A DNA stretch of 64,000 nt from Candidatus Peregrinibacteria bacterium. Lineage in GTDB: Bacteria; Patescibacteriota; Gracilibacteria; UBA1369; 2-02-FULL-48-14. Shown here piece by piece: positions 43,374 to 49,845 of the stretch. Positions within the stretch are counted from its first letter, which is position 1. Every line of letters starts with the position of its first letter. The stretch spans positions 1-64,000 of the forward strand of contig JABHVW010000008.1 of NCBI GenBank assembly GCA_018658105.1, in the 5' to 3' direction. Under the pieces are notes generated by a model that saw only the letters and a program-made list of their open reading frames with translations, did not search any database and was not told the origin of the DNA. The translations under genes were made by a program, and so were the position numbers.

Positions 43374-43977
43374 AATCCTTCAAATACTCACGCAAACATA
43401 TCCTGAGCTGCCTATACCTTTAAAGCACCGCAACGCTTTTGAGCTATTAATCGCAGTGATACTTTCCGCCCAATGCACAGATGCACGCGTCAACACAGTC
43501 ACTCCAAAACTTTTCCCAAATGATCGCCCCTGTGCGGCCGCAGACATACTCAAACTTGGCGAAGATCAAGTTCGCAAAATCATCTACCCCTGTGGCTATT
43601 ACAATAGCAAAACCAAAGCCATCATGGGCTGCGCACATGCCCTATTAAACAAAGAAGTTTCCAGCAACTTTCAGGAACTCACAGCACTCCCAGGAGTCGG
43701 AGCAAAAACCGCCCAAGTAGTTCAAGCCCAAGCCTTCGGCATAGACGCCTTCCCTGTCGACACCCACGTTCACCGCGTTTGCAATCGACTCGGCCTAGCA
43801 GACTCAGGCAAAAACCGAGACAAAACTGAACGCCAAGTAAAAGCCACAATCTCCCAAAAACACTGGAGCCGCCTACACCTCGAACTCATCTACCACGGCC
43901 GCGCCCTCTGCACCGCCCGCAAACCAAAGTGCAGCGAGTGCCCATTGAACAAACTATGTCCCAGCTCTGAGGCTTGA
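43348..43977 (+). CDS. nth: Endonuclease III (DNA glycosylase/AP lyase)
   Basis: Removes oxidised pyrimidines from DNA and nicks the abasic site. The 209-residue protein has the helix-hairpin-helix LPGVGAKTAQVV (about 112-123), with the catalytic Lys of the HhH (K118), and PVDTHVHRVCNRLGL with the catalytic Asp. The C-terminal [4Fe-4S] motif has Cys spacing 6-2-5 (CTARKPKCSECPLNKLC). Length is normal. The TGA stop is within the -35 box of the next gene. Confidence 0.95.
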   Translation: MEASPNTNKILQILTQTYPELPIPLKHRNAFELLIAVILSAQCTDARVNTVTPKLFPNDRPCAAADILKLGEDQVRKIIYPCGYYNSKTKAIMGCAHALLNKEVSSNFQELTALPGVGAKTAQVVQAQAFGIDAFPVDTHVHRVCNRLGLADSGKNRDKTERQVKATISQKHWSRLHLELIYHGRALCTARKPKCSECPLNKLCPSSEA

Positions 43978-44002
43978 CAAAACCAAGCATTTATCCTAAT
44001 GT
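43974..44002 (+). promoter_or_regulatory. Promoter of the 437-residue gene
   Basis: TTGACA (43974-43979), 17 bp, TAATGT (43997-44002); the -35 box contains the TGA stop of nth. Leader about 21 nt. Confidence 0.65.
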
Positions 44003-44029
44003 GCAACACTTGTATAAGTAAAGTAAAGC

Positions 44030-45343
44030 ATGCAATTCACTGACGGAGGAGGCCCAAGCCCAGACCCAAAACCAACACCTGAACAAGCCCAAGAAGAAGC
44101 TGCACTACATGCTGCACTTTGGAAAAAACTAGACGACGCAGAAAAAGAAGCAATCAAAGCTATTCAGCACATAGCATCCCTCCGAGAACAAACCCAAATC
44201 GCCCTACATAAGGCAGTCCTTTCCGCCCCAGGTACAGAAGGATTTCGCCAAGCTCAGGGCATTGATTCACCTGCAATCACAACAACAACAACAACAACAA
44301 AAGCTTTCTTCCAAACTAAAAATGGCATTCACAGCGGATTCGCACTACCATGGCAAGAAGAAAATGAAATCAACAGTATTACCCCTGATCATCAAGTATT
44401 TGCAATAATTGGAGTATTTACAGAGCTAGTGGTGCTCATGTACATACATTCAATAGACCAAGATGCTATCAATATTGCCTTAGTAGCTGCATCCCTAGTC
44501 CCTTTCCTCCTAGCACAAATTGCAAACATTAAATGGAACGAGGTTAGAACAATCAATGCACAAAAAGCAGCAAGAGCAAACGGAATAATAGAGCACACTA
44601 AAGAGGGACAAAGAATCAGTTTTCAAGCAAAAATAGAAAAACTAAAAGACCAAGCTTTAAGAATTGATAAATGGATAAGAGATGAAAGAACCTTCAAAGA
44701 CAGACTGCCAGAAACAACACGAAAAAACCTCACAAGCCTTTCAACAAAAAACCTAAATTCAAAAGATTTTATTGCAATGGCAGAAACATTGCTTTTCGAA
44801 ATAGGCATAATATTGGATGTATTCGAAGGAGACGAATCAGAGCATTGGGCCGAAGAAATCAAAAATGCAGAGAAAGCAATTACCACACTAGAAGGACCAA
44901 AACTTGAGGAGGCACAAAGTCAGTGCGTAGATACTTACAAAAACAGATTCAGCGTCTTACTACAAACAACACTCTACATTCAAACTTTAAGAGACGGCAT
45001 CGCAGAAATAGAAGGCTTAACACAAAGAGCAAAAACATTAGAAGAAAACATAGCTACTATAAGAGATGTCGCAATTAACACCGATATTGAACTTGATGAC
45101 GGAGATTTGAAATCAGAACAAGACGAAGTCATCCAAGATGCCAAAGAAAAACTAAACGCCCTAAAAGCACTCATTGAACACAGCACAGATGTAAATGCAG
45201 CAAAACATGGGGAAGTTAAAACAGTAGGAGAAGGCATACCTCGCCTAATCCCACCACAAATCCCCACAAACTGGGTTCACTTTTTACAAGAACTAGAAGA
45301 TAGAAAAGTATTAGAAAAACTCACTTCAAACGCAGGAGCCTAA
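44030..45343 (+). CDS. Membrane protein with long coiled-coil regions, unknown function
   Basis: A 437-residue protein. The first 80 residues are charged and helical; a Thr-run (TTTTTT, coded by repeated ACA) lies near residue 86. Two membrane helices follow at about 122-142 and 147-166. The remaining 270 residues are helical and highly charged with heptad-like spacing, and probably lie in the cytoplasm. No family was recognised. The TAA stop shares two bases with the TAG of the convergent DUF4349 gene (CTAA at 45340-45343). Confidence 0.55.
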   Translation: MQFTDGGGPSPDPKPTPEQAQEEAALHAALWKKLDDAEKEAIKAIQHIASLREQTQIALHKAVLSAPGTEGFRQAQGIDSPAITTTTTTTKAFFQTKNGIHSGFALPWQEENEINSITPDHQVFAIIGVFTELVVLMYIHSIDQDAINIALVAASLVPFLLAQIANIKWNEVRTINAQKAARANGIIEHTKEGQRISFQAKIEKLKDQALRIDKWIRDERTFKDRLPETTRKNLTSLSTKNLNSKDFIAMAETLLFEIGIILDVFEGDESEHWAEEIKNAEKAITTLEGPKLEEAQSQCVDTYKNRFSVLLQTTLYIQTLRDGIAEIEGLTQRAKTLEENIATIRDVAINTDIELDDGDLKSEQDEVIQDAKEKLNALKALIEHSTDVNAAKHGEVKTVGEGIPRLIPPQIPTNWVHFLQELEDRKVLEKLTSNAGA

Positions 45344-46206
45344 CGCTTCCTCTTCTTCATCCAGAACCAAAGAGCAATAAGAAGAATTGGCCATCCAAAC
45401 ACAGCTAGGTAGATACCTTTATCTACAAGGCTTTGTAAAAAGACAACGAAATCGCTTAATGCCTCGCTCGCAGTTGAACCAGGAAGCCATTTACCAGCTA
45501 CATTTGAAACACTTTCATCTTCGTTCAAGCTCACACTAATTGTTGAGTAATCCACACGATTATCGTAGTAATTCAGTTGCCCTTGAATCCGCTCAATTTG
45601 ATATCGAACATTCGACAAAGACTGAGTCACCTTCAAGATTTCTTCCACACTATTCGCTCGCTCCATTATCGCAACATACTGAGCCTCCTCAGCTTGGTAG
45701 TTCGTCAAACGCGCCTCCAAATCTGTATATTCTTCAGTCACATCATCCGCATCTACATACTCACTTTCAACATACAAAGCAAAACCCTTCAAGCCAACCA
45801 TTGCCTCCTCAAAACGATCAGCAGGAATTCTCACACTAATCGATGCAGAATAAGAACCCTCACCTCTCCATATATTCGAACTTAAAATGCTACCAGAAAG
45901 ACCTTCAACATATTCACCAAGTTCAGCAGCAGTATCTTCAACAGAAGTAACGTGCAAATCAAGCGACGCACTACGCATTACTTTTTGCTCATCATCTGAA
46001 TCATATTTCGCCTCACCAATCGCAGCAACACTCAATGAACGCGAAGCCGCATAACCATCATCAAAAGCCATTTCTTCCATTGCATAATCACCACCTCTAG
46101 ATTCATTCATTACCACGTTATCATTTTGCTGAAACCACCAAATCGCAAGAATCACGATCAAAAGAATCAGCCAATATTTTTTCAGAAACACTTTCAGAGA
46201 TTGCAT
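45340..46206 (-). CDS. DUF4349 family membrane protein
   Basis: A 288-residue protein with a membrane helix near each end (about 10-24 and 263-280). The DUF4349 domain between them has ASLDLHVTSVEDTAAEL near the start, ISVRIPADRFEEAMVGL, then the long coiled coil VTEEYTDLEARLTNYQAEEAQY that is characteristic of the family. It ends with IQGQLNYYDNRVDYSTISVSL. The domain lies outside the membrane; its role is not known, although anti-sigma-like and efflux-linked members occur elsewhere. It is divergent from the toxin-antitoxin pair. Confidence 0.85.
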   Translation of the reverse strand: MQSLKVFLKKYWLILLIVILAIWWFQQNDNVVMNESRGGDYAMEEMAFDDGYAASRSLSVAAIGEAKYDSDDEQKVMRSASLDLHVTSVEDTAAELGEYVEGLSGSILSSNIWRGEGSYSASISVRIPADRFEEAMVGLKGFALYVESEYVDADDVTEEYTDLEARLTNYQAEEAQYVAIMERANSVEEILKVTQSLSNVRYQIERIQGQLNYYDNRVDYSTISVSLNEDESVSNVAGKWLPGSTASEALSDFVVFLQSLVDKGIYLAVFGWPILLIALWFWMKKRKR

Positions 46207-46246
46207 AAGGAGTGGTTAAGTAAAAACAGTATAACAAATAATAGCC

Positions 46247-46275
46247 TTGTAAAAAATGTATCTTTAAGATACACT
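46247..46275 (+). promoter_or_regulatory. Toxin-antitoxin promoter with palindromic operator
   Basis: TTGTAA (46247-46252), 17 bp, TACACT (46270-46275). A perfect 8-1-8 inverted repeat TGTATCTTTAAGATACA (46257-46273) covers the spacer and half of the -10 box, the right place for repression by the antitoxin. Confidence 0.65.
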
Positions 46276-46298
46276 TAAGGTGCCCTAAAGATAACCCT

Positions 46299-46541
46299 AT
46301 GACCACAAAATTCGTCGGAATGAAAGAGTTCCGCCAAAACATGTCAAAGTATGTAAACATTAAAAATGTTCGCATAATCGTTCTAAGAAAAAATGTCCCT
46401 ATCCTAGAAGTTAACCCTATAGACGAAAACGAATACGCCTACCTCAAACTAAGCGATGAGCTTGAAAAGTCAGAGAAACAAATAAAAAAAGGCAAATCTC
46501 ATTCCCAAAAAGATGTGATGAAAGAATTTGGCCTATTATAG
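46299..46541 (+). CDS. Antitoxin, Phd/YefM-like
   Basis: An 80-residue protein whose start (FVGMKEFRQNMSKYVN, then VRIIVLRKNVPILEVNPI) follows the Phd/YefM antitoxin pattern, an N-terminal DNA-binding fold that recognises the target site and a C-terminal helix that neutralises the toxin. The C-terminal part is Lys/Glu-rich and probably unfolds when free. It precedes the toxin gene directly (TAG then ATG with no gap), and its operator is at the promoter. The assignment is supported as much by the pair as by the sequence. Confidence 0.75.
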   Translation: MTTKFVGMKEFRQNMSKYVNIKNVRIIVLRKNVPILEVNPIDENEYAYLKLSDELEKSEKQIKKGKSHSQKDVMKEFGLL

Positions 46542-46808
46542 ATGTACAAAGTTATCTATTCAGAAAACGCAGTTAAAGAATTAAGAAAAATCGACAAGCA
46601 AATCGCACAAAGAATAATCAAGAAAATTCATTTTTTTTCGGAACAAAAAGAAATTCAAACTCACGCAAAAAAGCTCAAAGGCTTTGTTGAAAAATTTCGC
46701 TTTCGTATTGGCGACTATCGTGCAATCTTTTCTATAGATAAAAAAGGCAAAATCAAAATATTAAAAATTCTCAATATAAAACATAGAAAAGATATTTATG
46801 AAAAATAA
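46542..46808 (+). CDS. Toxin, RelE/ParE superfamily
   Basis: An 88-residue protein with the family order: MYKVIYSENAVKELRKIDKQIAQRII, then LKGFVEKFRFRIGDYRAIFSI and a final strand KIKILKILNIKHRKDIY. The central R.R.GDYR motif and C-terminal H-R-D-Y are those of RelE-type toxins such as RelE/YafQ, which cut mRNA on the ribosome. ParE-like gyrase poisons share the fold, so the target is open. The stop overlaps the next gene. Confidence 0.85.
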   Translation: MYKVIYSENAVKELRKIDKQIAQRIIKKIHFFSEQKEIQTHAKKLKGFVEKFRFRIGDYRAIFSIDKKGKIKILKILNIKHRKDIYEK

Positions 46809-47682
46809 GAAACTAAAAGGAATAATATATCTAACAGTCGCCGTGTTATCGTTCGGCTTTGTTCATGTTATAGATAAAATTGGGCTAAACGCTGGAGTCG
46901 AACCAGGGATTTTTGCACTCTCAAGAGGTTTAATCGCTATGACAGTAGTTGGAACAATTTGGTTCGCTGTAAGAAAAAAAAATAAACTCGCATTCAGAAA
47001 AGACTCCATAAAAAGCATCGCACTAATTGGCCTACTCACCTCAGGGCTTGGATCTTTTACAGTTTTATATGCACTCAATTTCACCACCGCAACAAACCGC
47101 GGGCTCATGCAAGGGCTCTATGTTGCTGCAACCGCAGTCATCGCATACTTTTTAATCAAAGAAAGGCTGCCAAAAATGTTTTTCCCAATTTTCGCCGCAA
47201 TAATAATCGGCCTCATTCTTCTAACAAGTAACGGATTTATTCATCCGCCAAACATAGGTGACTGGATACTAATGTCACTCGCTCCAGTAATTGGATTCAC
47301 AAATGTATATGCCAAAAAAACCATGAGCAAAGTCGACTCACTCACTTTGACTTTCGGCCGATATATTTTTGGCAGCATAGCACTAGCAATCGCTCTATTA
47401 ATCTTTGGTTTAAAAAACCCCGAATCAGCAAAACTCGGCTGGGAATGGATTATACTTTCAGGGTCATTAACAGGAATTCGCACACTAACTTTTTACAAAG
47501 GAATCCAAATGCTCGGAGCCACAATTAGCGCAACGTTTATTTCAGTAGGCCCAGGTATAACAGCTATCACCGCATACTTCATACTCGGCGAGATGCTCAG
47601 CCCAATTCAAGGACTAGGCTTAACATTATTACTGATAAGTGGCGCCGCTTTAACTCAATTAAAAACTAAAAAATCAACTTAA
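46798..47682 (+). CDS. EamA/DMT-family transporter
   Basis: A 294-residue inner-membrane protein with ten hydrophobic helices, arranged as two similar halves of five (about 8-140 and 150-290). The family features are visible: ALNFTTATNRGLMQGLYVAATAVIAYFLIKERL in the first half and MLGATISATFISVGPGITAITAYFILGEML in the second, both with the conserved Glu before the last helix. DMT transporters carry amino acids, nucleotides or other metabolites; the substrate is not evident. It overlaps the toxin gene by 11 bp and may be read with it. Confidence 0.88.
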   Translation: MKNKKLKGIIYLTVAVLSFGFVHVIDKIGLNAGVEPGIFALSRGLIAMTVVGTIWFAVRKKNKLAFRKDSIKSIALIGLLTSGLGSFTVLYALNFTTATNRGLMQGLYVAATAVIAYFLIKERLPKMFFPIFAAIIIGLILLTSNGFIHPPNIGDWILMSLAPVIGFTNVYAKKTMSKVDSLTLTFGRYIFGSIALAIALLIFGLKNPESAKLGWEWIILSGSLTGIRTLTFYKGIQMLGATISATFISVGPGITAITAYFILGEMLSPIQGLGLTLLLISGAALTQLKTKKST

Positions 47683-47990
47683 TGAAAAATCCTAAAAAAT
47701 TCACCTCTAGATTTTTAGAGAATTTAAAACTCGATCTTATAAGCATCCCTTCTAAATTTATGAGCAAAGAAGGCAACGCAAAATACCACCTGAAATACCT
47801 TTGTCCTAAATGTCCAAACTGGCGTAAAAACCTGCGTGACCCCAAAGGCAAAGACAATTGCCTCTGGAATAAAACCTGGAAGGAAAAAGATGGCTTCAAT
47901 AAAATCACCCGTCACTTCGGCATCAAAAACTGGCTCACCTCTTACTTGGGCTACACACAACTCGGAGATAAAGATAAGTGGCTAAAGTAA
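47682..47990 (+). CDS. Small basic protein with a CPKC motif, unknown function
   Basis: A 102-residue basic protein rich in Lys, Trp and aromatic residues. Three Cys residues (CPKC at about 41-44 and one at about 60) could bind metal. No signal or membrane segment. Its ATG overlaps the TAA of the transporter gene. It ends exactly where the 19-bp copy of the tRNA-Glu 3' end begins. Confidence 0.5.
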   Translation: MKNPKKFTSRFLENLKLDLISIPSKFMSKEGNAKYHLKYLCPKCPNWRKNLRDPKGKDNCLWNKTWKEKDGFNKITRHFGIKNWLTSYLGYTQLGDKDKWLK

Positions 47991-48009
47991 TGGTGATCTC
48001 ACGGGGAAT
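47991..48009 (-). repeat. 19-bp copy of the tRNA-Glu 3' end
   Basis: Nineteen bases identical to 48173-48191, the CCA end, acceptor strand and part of the T arm of tRNA-Glu, in the same orientation. The match stops abruptly on both sides. It may be the remnant of a tandem tRNA-Glu gene or one side of an old integration event. Confidence 0.7.
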
Positions 48010-48172
48010 ATACATTTGTTTCACAAATGCATTACTCATCACTCACTCGGTAATACTCAAGCTAGCTTGGTATTACTCTCACTCCATTCGAGCATCGAAC
48101 CCGGGTTCGATAGCTTCCTTCGGAAGCACACCAAAACAAAAACACCACCCTTCCGGGTGGCCTTTTTTATTT
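48010..48172. repeat. Run of five palindromes between the tRNA fragment and tRNA-Glu
   Basis: In order: CATTTG/CAAATG (48013-48029); GTAATAC/GTATTAC enclosing the palindrome CAAGCTAGCTTG (48050-48076); the perfect palindrome TCGAACCCGGGTTCGA (48095-48110); GCTTCC/GGAAGC (48112-48126); and the terminator stem CCACCC/GGGTGG (48145-48160). An alternative TTCGA/TCGAA pairing also exists. No coding frame is credible. Confidence 0.65.
48145..48168. terminator. Bidirectional intrinsic terminator after tRNA-Glu
   Basis: Stem CCACCC (48145-48150)/GGGTGG (48155-48160) with loop TTCC, or the GNRA tetraloop GGAA on the minus strand. A T-run follows on the plus strand (48163-48168) and an A-run precedes it, so it can stop transcription from both sides. 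Confidence 0.75.
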
Positions 48173-48247
48173 TGGTGATCTCACGGGGAATCGAACCCCG
48201 ATTTCCAGGATGAAAACCTGGTGTCCTAACCGTTAGACGATGAGACC
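48173..48247 (-). tRNA. tRNA-Glu (UUC)
   Basis: Read on the minus strand. Acceptor GGTCTCA pairs with TGAGATC, discriminator A, and CCA is coded. The anticodon stem CCAGG/CCTGG holds the loop TTTTCAT with anticodon TTC, which reads both Glu codons. The T arm GGGG-TTCGATT-CCCC is standard. A terminator follows and a promoter precedes it. It is the only tRNA seen in the window; gltX is at 26643. Confidence 0.97.
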
Positions 48248-48280
48248 ATTGAATCTTTCGCTCTTTTGTAGAGCAAAATC

Positions 48281-48308
48281 AGTATATGCATTGAAATCTC
48301 AAAGTCAA
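48281..48308 (-). promoter_or_regulatory. Promoter of tRNA-Glu
   Basis: On the minus strand TTGACT (48308-48303), 16 bp, TATACT (48286-48281). About 27 nt of leader precede the mature tRNA and contain GCTCT/AGAGC, a short hairpin. Confidence 0.7.
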
Positions 48309-48354
48309 CAAATTTAACAAAAAAAGACCTATAAACCGCTAAAACAAGCCAGTC

Positions 48355-48374
48355 AGCAGTGTTTTATCACTGCT
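48355..48374. other. Hairpin in the tRNA-Glu/68-residue gene gap
   Basis: AGCAGTG (48355-48361) and CACTGCT (48368-48374) with loop TTTTAT. The stretch 48309-48465 otherwise holds nothing that I can assign. Confidence 0.4.
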
Positions 48375-48454
48375 TATTCAGCTTTTCCAAAACTCAGCTT
48401 AACCTGTAAAAAGACATAATCACTTAATCTCGCAAGGAAAAGCTCTTTACCAAT

Positions 48455-48471
48455 CTGTTAACAGGTATAAT
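48455..48471 (+). promoter_or_regulatory. Promoter of the 68-residue gene with palindrome
   Basis: Consensus TATAAT (48466-48471) without a good -35 box. The palindrome CTGTTAACAG (48455-48464) lies directly against it and could bind an activator or repressor. Confidence 0.5.
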
Positions 48472-48503
48472 AATCTTATCAGTTTAACCCTAACCCATAT
48501 ATC

Positions 48504-48710
48504 ATGGCTTACTCAGTAACAAATGGTAAAGGACAACAATACTTCCTACATGGAAAAACTGTTATCCTTCGTGGAGGTCGCGAACAATTCATCATGTACT
48601 TCGCTCGCGAGGTAAAAGAAGAATTCGCTCTAGAAGAACTTCCTGAAGGACGTGAAGTAGTCTTCAATGAAAAGACTGGTCTTCCTTTAGTAAAAAGAAG
48701 CGACAAATAG
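48504..48710 (+). CDS. Small basic protein, probably abundant, unknown function
   Basis: A 68-residue protein predicted to be mostly beta with one helix: strands YFLHGKTVILRGG, a helix IMYFAREV, and a C-terminal strand GREVVFNEKTGLPLV. There is no signal or membrane helix. I do not recognise a family with a known role. It has a consensus -10 box and a strong terminator of its own, and codon use such as CGT for Arg and CTT for Leu fits high expression. A nucleic-acid-binding role is only a guess from size and charge. Confidence 0.65.
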   Translation: MAYSVTNGKGQQYFLHGKTVILRGGREQFIMYFAREVKEEFALEELPEGREVVFNEKTGLPLVKRSDK

Positions 48711-48731
48711 TCCTACTTTAAAAAACTAAAA

Positions 48732-48757
48732 GACCGCCTCTCGGCGGTCTTTTTTTT
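48732..48757. terminator. Bidirectional intrinsic terminator
   Basis: GACCGCC (48732-48738)/GGCGGTC (48743-48749), loop TCTC, followed by eight T. The A-rich upstream side makes it work also for the convergent 133-residue gene. Confidence 0.85.
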
Positions 48758-48769
48758 ATTTATGAAAAA

Positions 48770-49171
48770 TTACTGAGTGTACTCAGATGGGATAATATCA
48801 CTAGGAAAAACTGGCGCTGGTGATCCTGAAATCATTACTCCAAGCAATCCAAGAACGGCAACTATAACTACCATCCAAAAAAGTGCATAAAGCAAAATCT
48901 GGAATCCAGTCATATGACTTTTTTTGTCTTGCGCGTAATAAAGCGGAAATCCAAATAAAATCAAACCTTGCACAGCCATGAAGAAAGTAAATCCAAACAT
49001 CAAAAGGTATGTACCTAAATCAAAAAGAAGATTTGCATAAAGCCATGCAGAGAAAAGTGAGCCGACAGTCAAAATTACAACTGTAGACAAAAGAGACATA
49101 AGGGCGAGCACAAAACCTATTAGCGATGCTTGTTTGTGCGTGATTTGTTTGTGGTGGCGGAAGAGGAACAT
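48770..49171 (-). CDS. Four-helix membrane protein, unknown function
   Basis: A 133-residue protein with hydrophobic helices at about 17-40, 46-70 and 92-118 and a possible fourth between 60 and 80. The short polar C-terminus ends in a Pro/Ser stretch. It resembles many small CPR membrane proteins of unknown role. A 39-codon frame for a single-helix peptide overlaps its start by 52 bp and carries the promoter, so the two may be made together. Confidence 0.55.
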   Translation of the reverse strand: MFLFRHHKQITHKQASLIGFVLALMSLLSTVVILTVGSLFSAWLYANLLFDLGTYLLMFGFTFFMAVQGLILFGFPLYYAQDKKSHMTGFQILLYALFWMVVIVAVLGLLGVMISGSPAPVFPSDIIPSEYTQ

Positions 49172-49239
49172 TCGATAAGGAAGTTAAGAATATAAGGAAA
49201 GCCTACAAGAACAATAAAAGTGAGAATGAGGTAGTTCAT
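49120..49239 (-). CDS. Possible 39-residue single-helix membrane peptide
   Basis: The frame reads MNYLILTFIVLVGFPYILNF and then a short Ser/Thr/Lys-rich tail: one membrane helix and a basic cytoplasmic end. A promoter lies just upstream on the same strand (TTGCAC, 17 bp, TAGGAT, at 49251-49279), giving a leader of about 9 nt to this ATG. It overlaps the start of the four-helix gene by 52 bp. It may be a real small protein or a leader peptide coupled to that gene. Confidence 0.35.
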   Translation of the reverse strand: MNYLILTFIVLVGFPYILNFLIECSSSATTNKSRTNKHR

Positions 49240-49250
49240 GGCGAGCTTTT

Positions 49251-49279
49251 TATGTATCCTAACTCGTGTCCGCCATAAG
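49251..49279 (-). promoter_or_regulatory. Promoter of the small membrane protein pair
   Basis: On the minus strand TTGCAC (49284-49279 region) and TAGGAT are separated by 17 bp; the -10 ends 16 nt before the ATG at 49239. Exact edges are uncertain by a few bases. Confidence 0.45.
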
Positions 49280-49845
49280 TGCAAATGATCAACTCAACCC
49301 TCGCCACAATTCTAAACTTCTCAATAATTGAATTCATTTTAGTTGTGGTAATTATCGGCCCAACCATTTATGTGATGGTAACGAGCGCCCCATTTGTGCC
49401 AAGCCAAATGAAACAAGTAGATAGAATGTTGAAGGCGGCCAATTTAAAAAAAGGCGCAAAAGTTTACGATCTCGGCGCCGGCGATGGAAGATTCCTACAC
49501 AAAGCCGCAAACGAATATAAGGCAAATGCAGTCGGCTACGAATATTCCCCTCTCGTTTGGTTATGGTCAAAATTCTTAAGTATATTTTGGCGAAGCAGTG
49601 CAAAGCTTCGTTTTGGAAATTTCTGGAAACAAGACTTCAGTGATGCCGATTTAATCGTTGTTTACCTTTTGCCAAATACAATGATCAAATTAAAAAAAGA
49701 AATTTGGCCAAATTTAAAACCCGGTACTTTGTTAATTTCACATTCCTTCTCAATCAAAGATTTCAAACCCTGGAAAAAACTTCCTAAGAACCGCGCCAAA
49801 AAGCTCGGACCAGTTTGGATTTATAAAAAAACAACGAAGAACTAA
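49279..49845 (+). CDS. SAM-dependent methyltransferase-like protein with N-terminal membrane helix
   Basis: A 188-residue protein. A hydrophobic helix at about 12-38 is followed by a class I methyltransferase fold: motif I AKVYDLGAGDGRFLHKAA (about 60-77), the acidic end of strand 2 in AVGYEYSPLV, and motif IV-like DADLIVVYLLPNTM. Similar membrane-tethered methyltransferases act on lipids or proteins; the substrate here is unknown. The start is GTG at 49279 or ATG at 49285. The 3' end overlaps comEC by 62 bp in the opposite direction. Confidence 0.75.
   Translation: MQMINSTLATILNFSIIEFILVVVIIGPTIYVMVTSAPFVPSQMKQVDRMLKAANLKKGAKVYDLGAGDGRFLHKAANEYKANAVGYEYSPLVWLWSKFLSIFWRSSAKLRFGNFWKQDFSDADLIVVYLLPNTMIKLKKEIWPNLKPGTLLISHSFSIKDFKPWKKLPKNRAKKLGPVWIYKKTTKN

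Noticed and set aside
47978-48213. Reading frames of 65-66 codons across the tRNA fragment and palindromes on the plus strand
   Set aside because: They run through terminator, palindromes and the antisense of tRNA-Glu. The translated VISRGIEPRFPG-like peptide is a well-known artefact of reading the antisense strand of tRNA genes.
47991-48247. Integrative element with attL/attR at tRNA-Glu
   Set aside because: The two repeats are only 182 bp apart and there is no integrase or phage gene in the region. Kept as a possible scar only.
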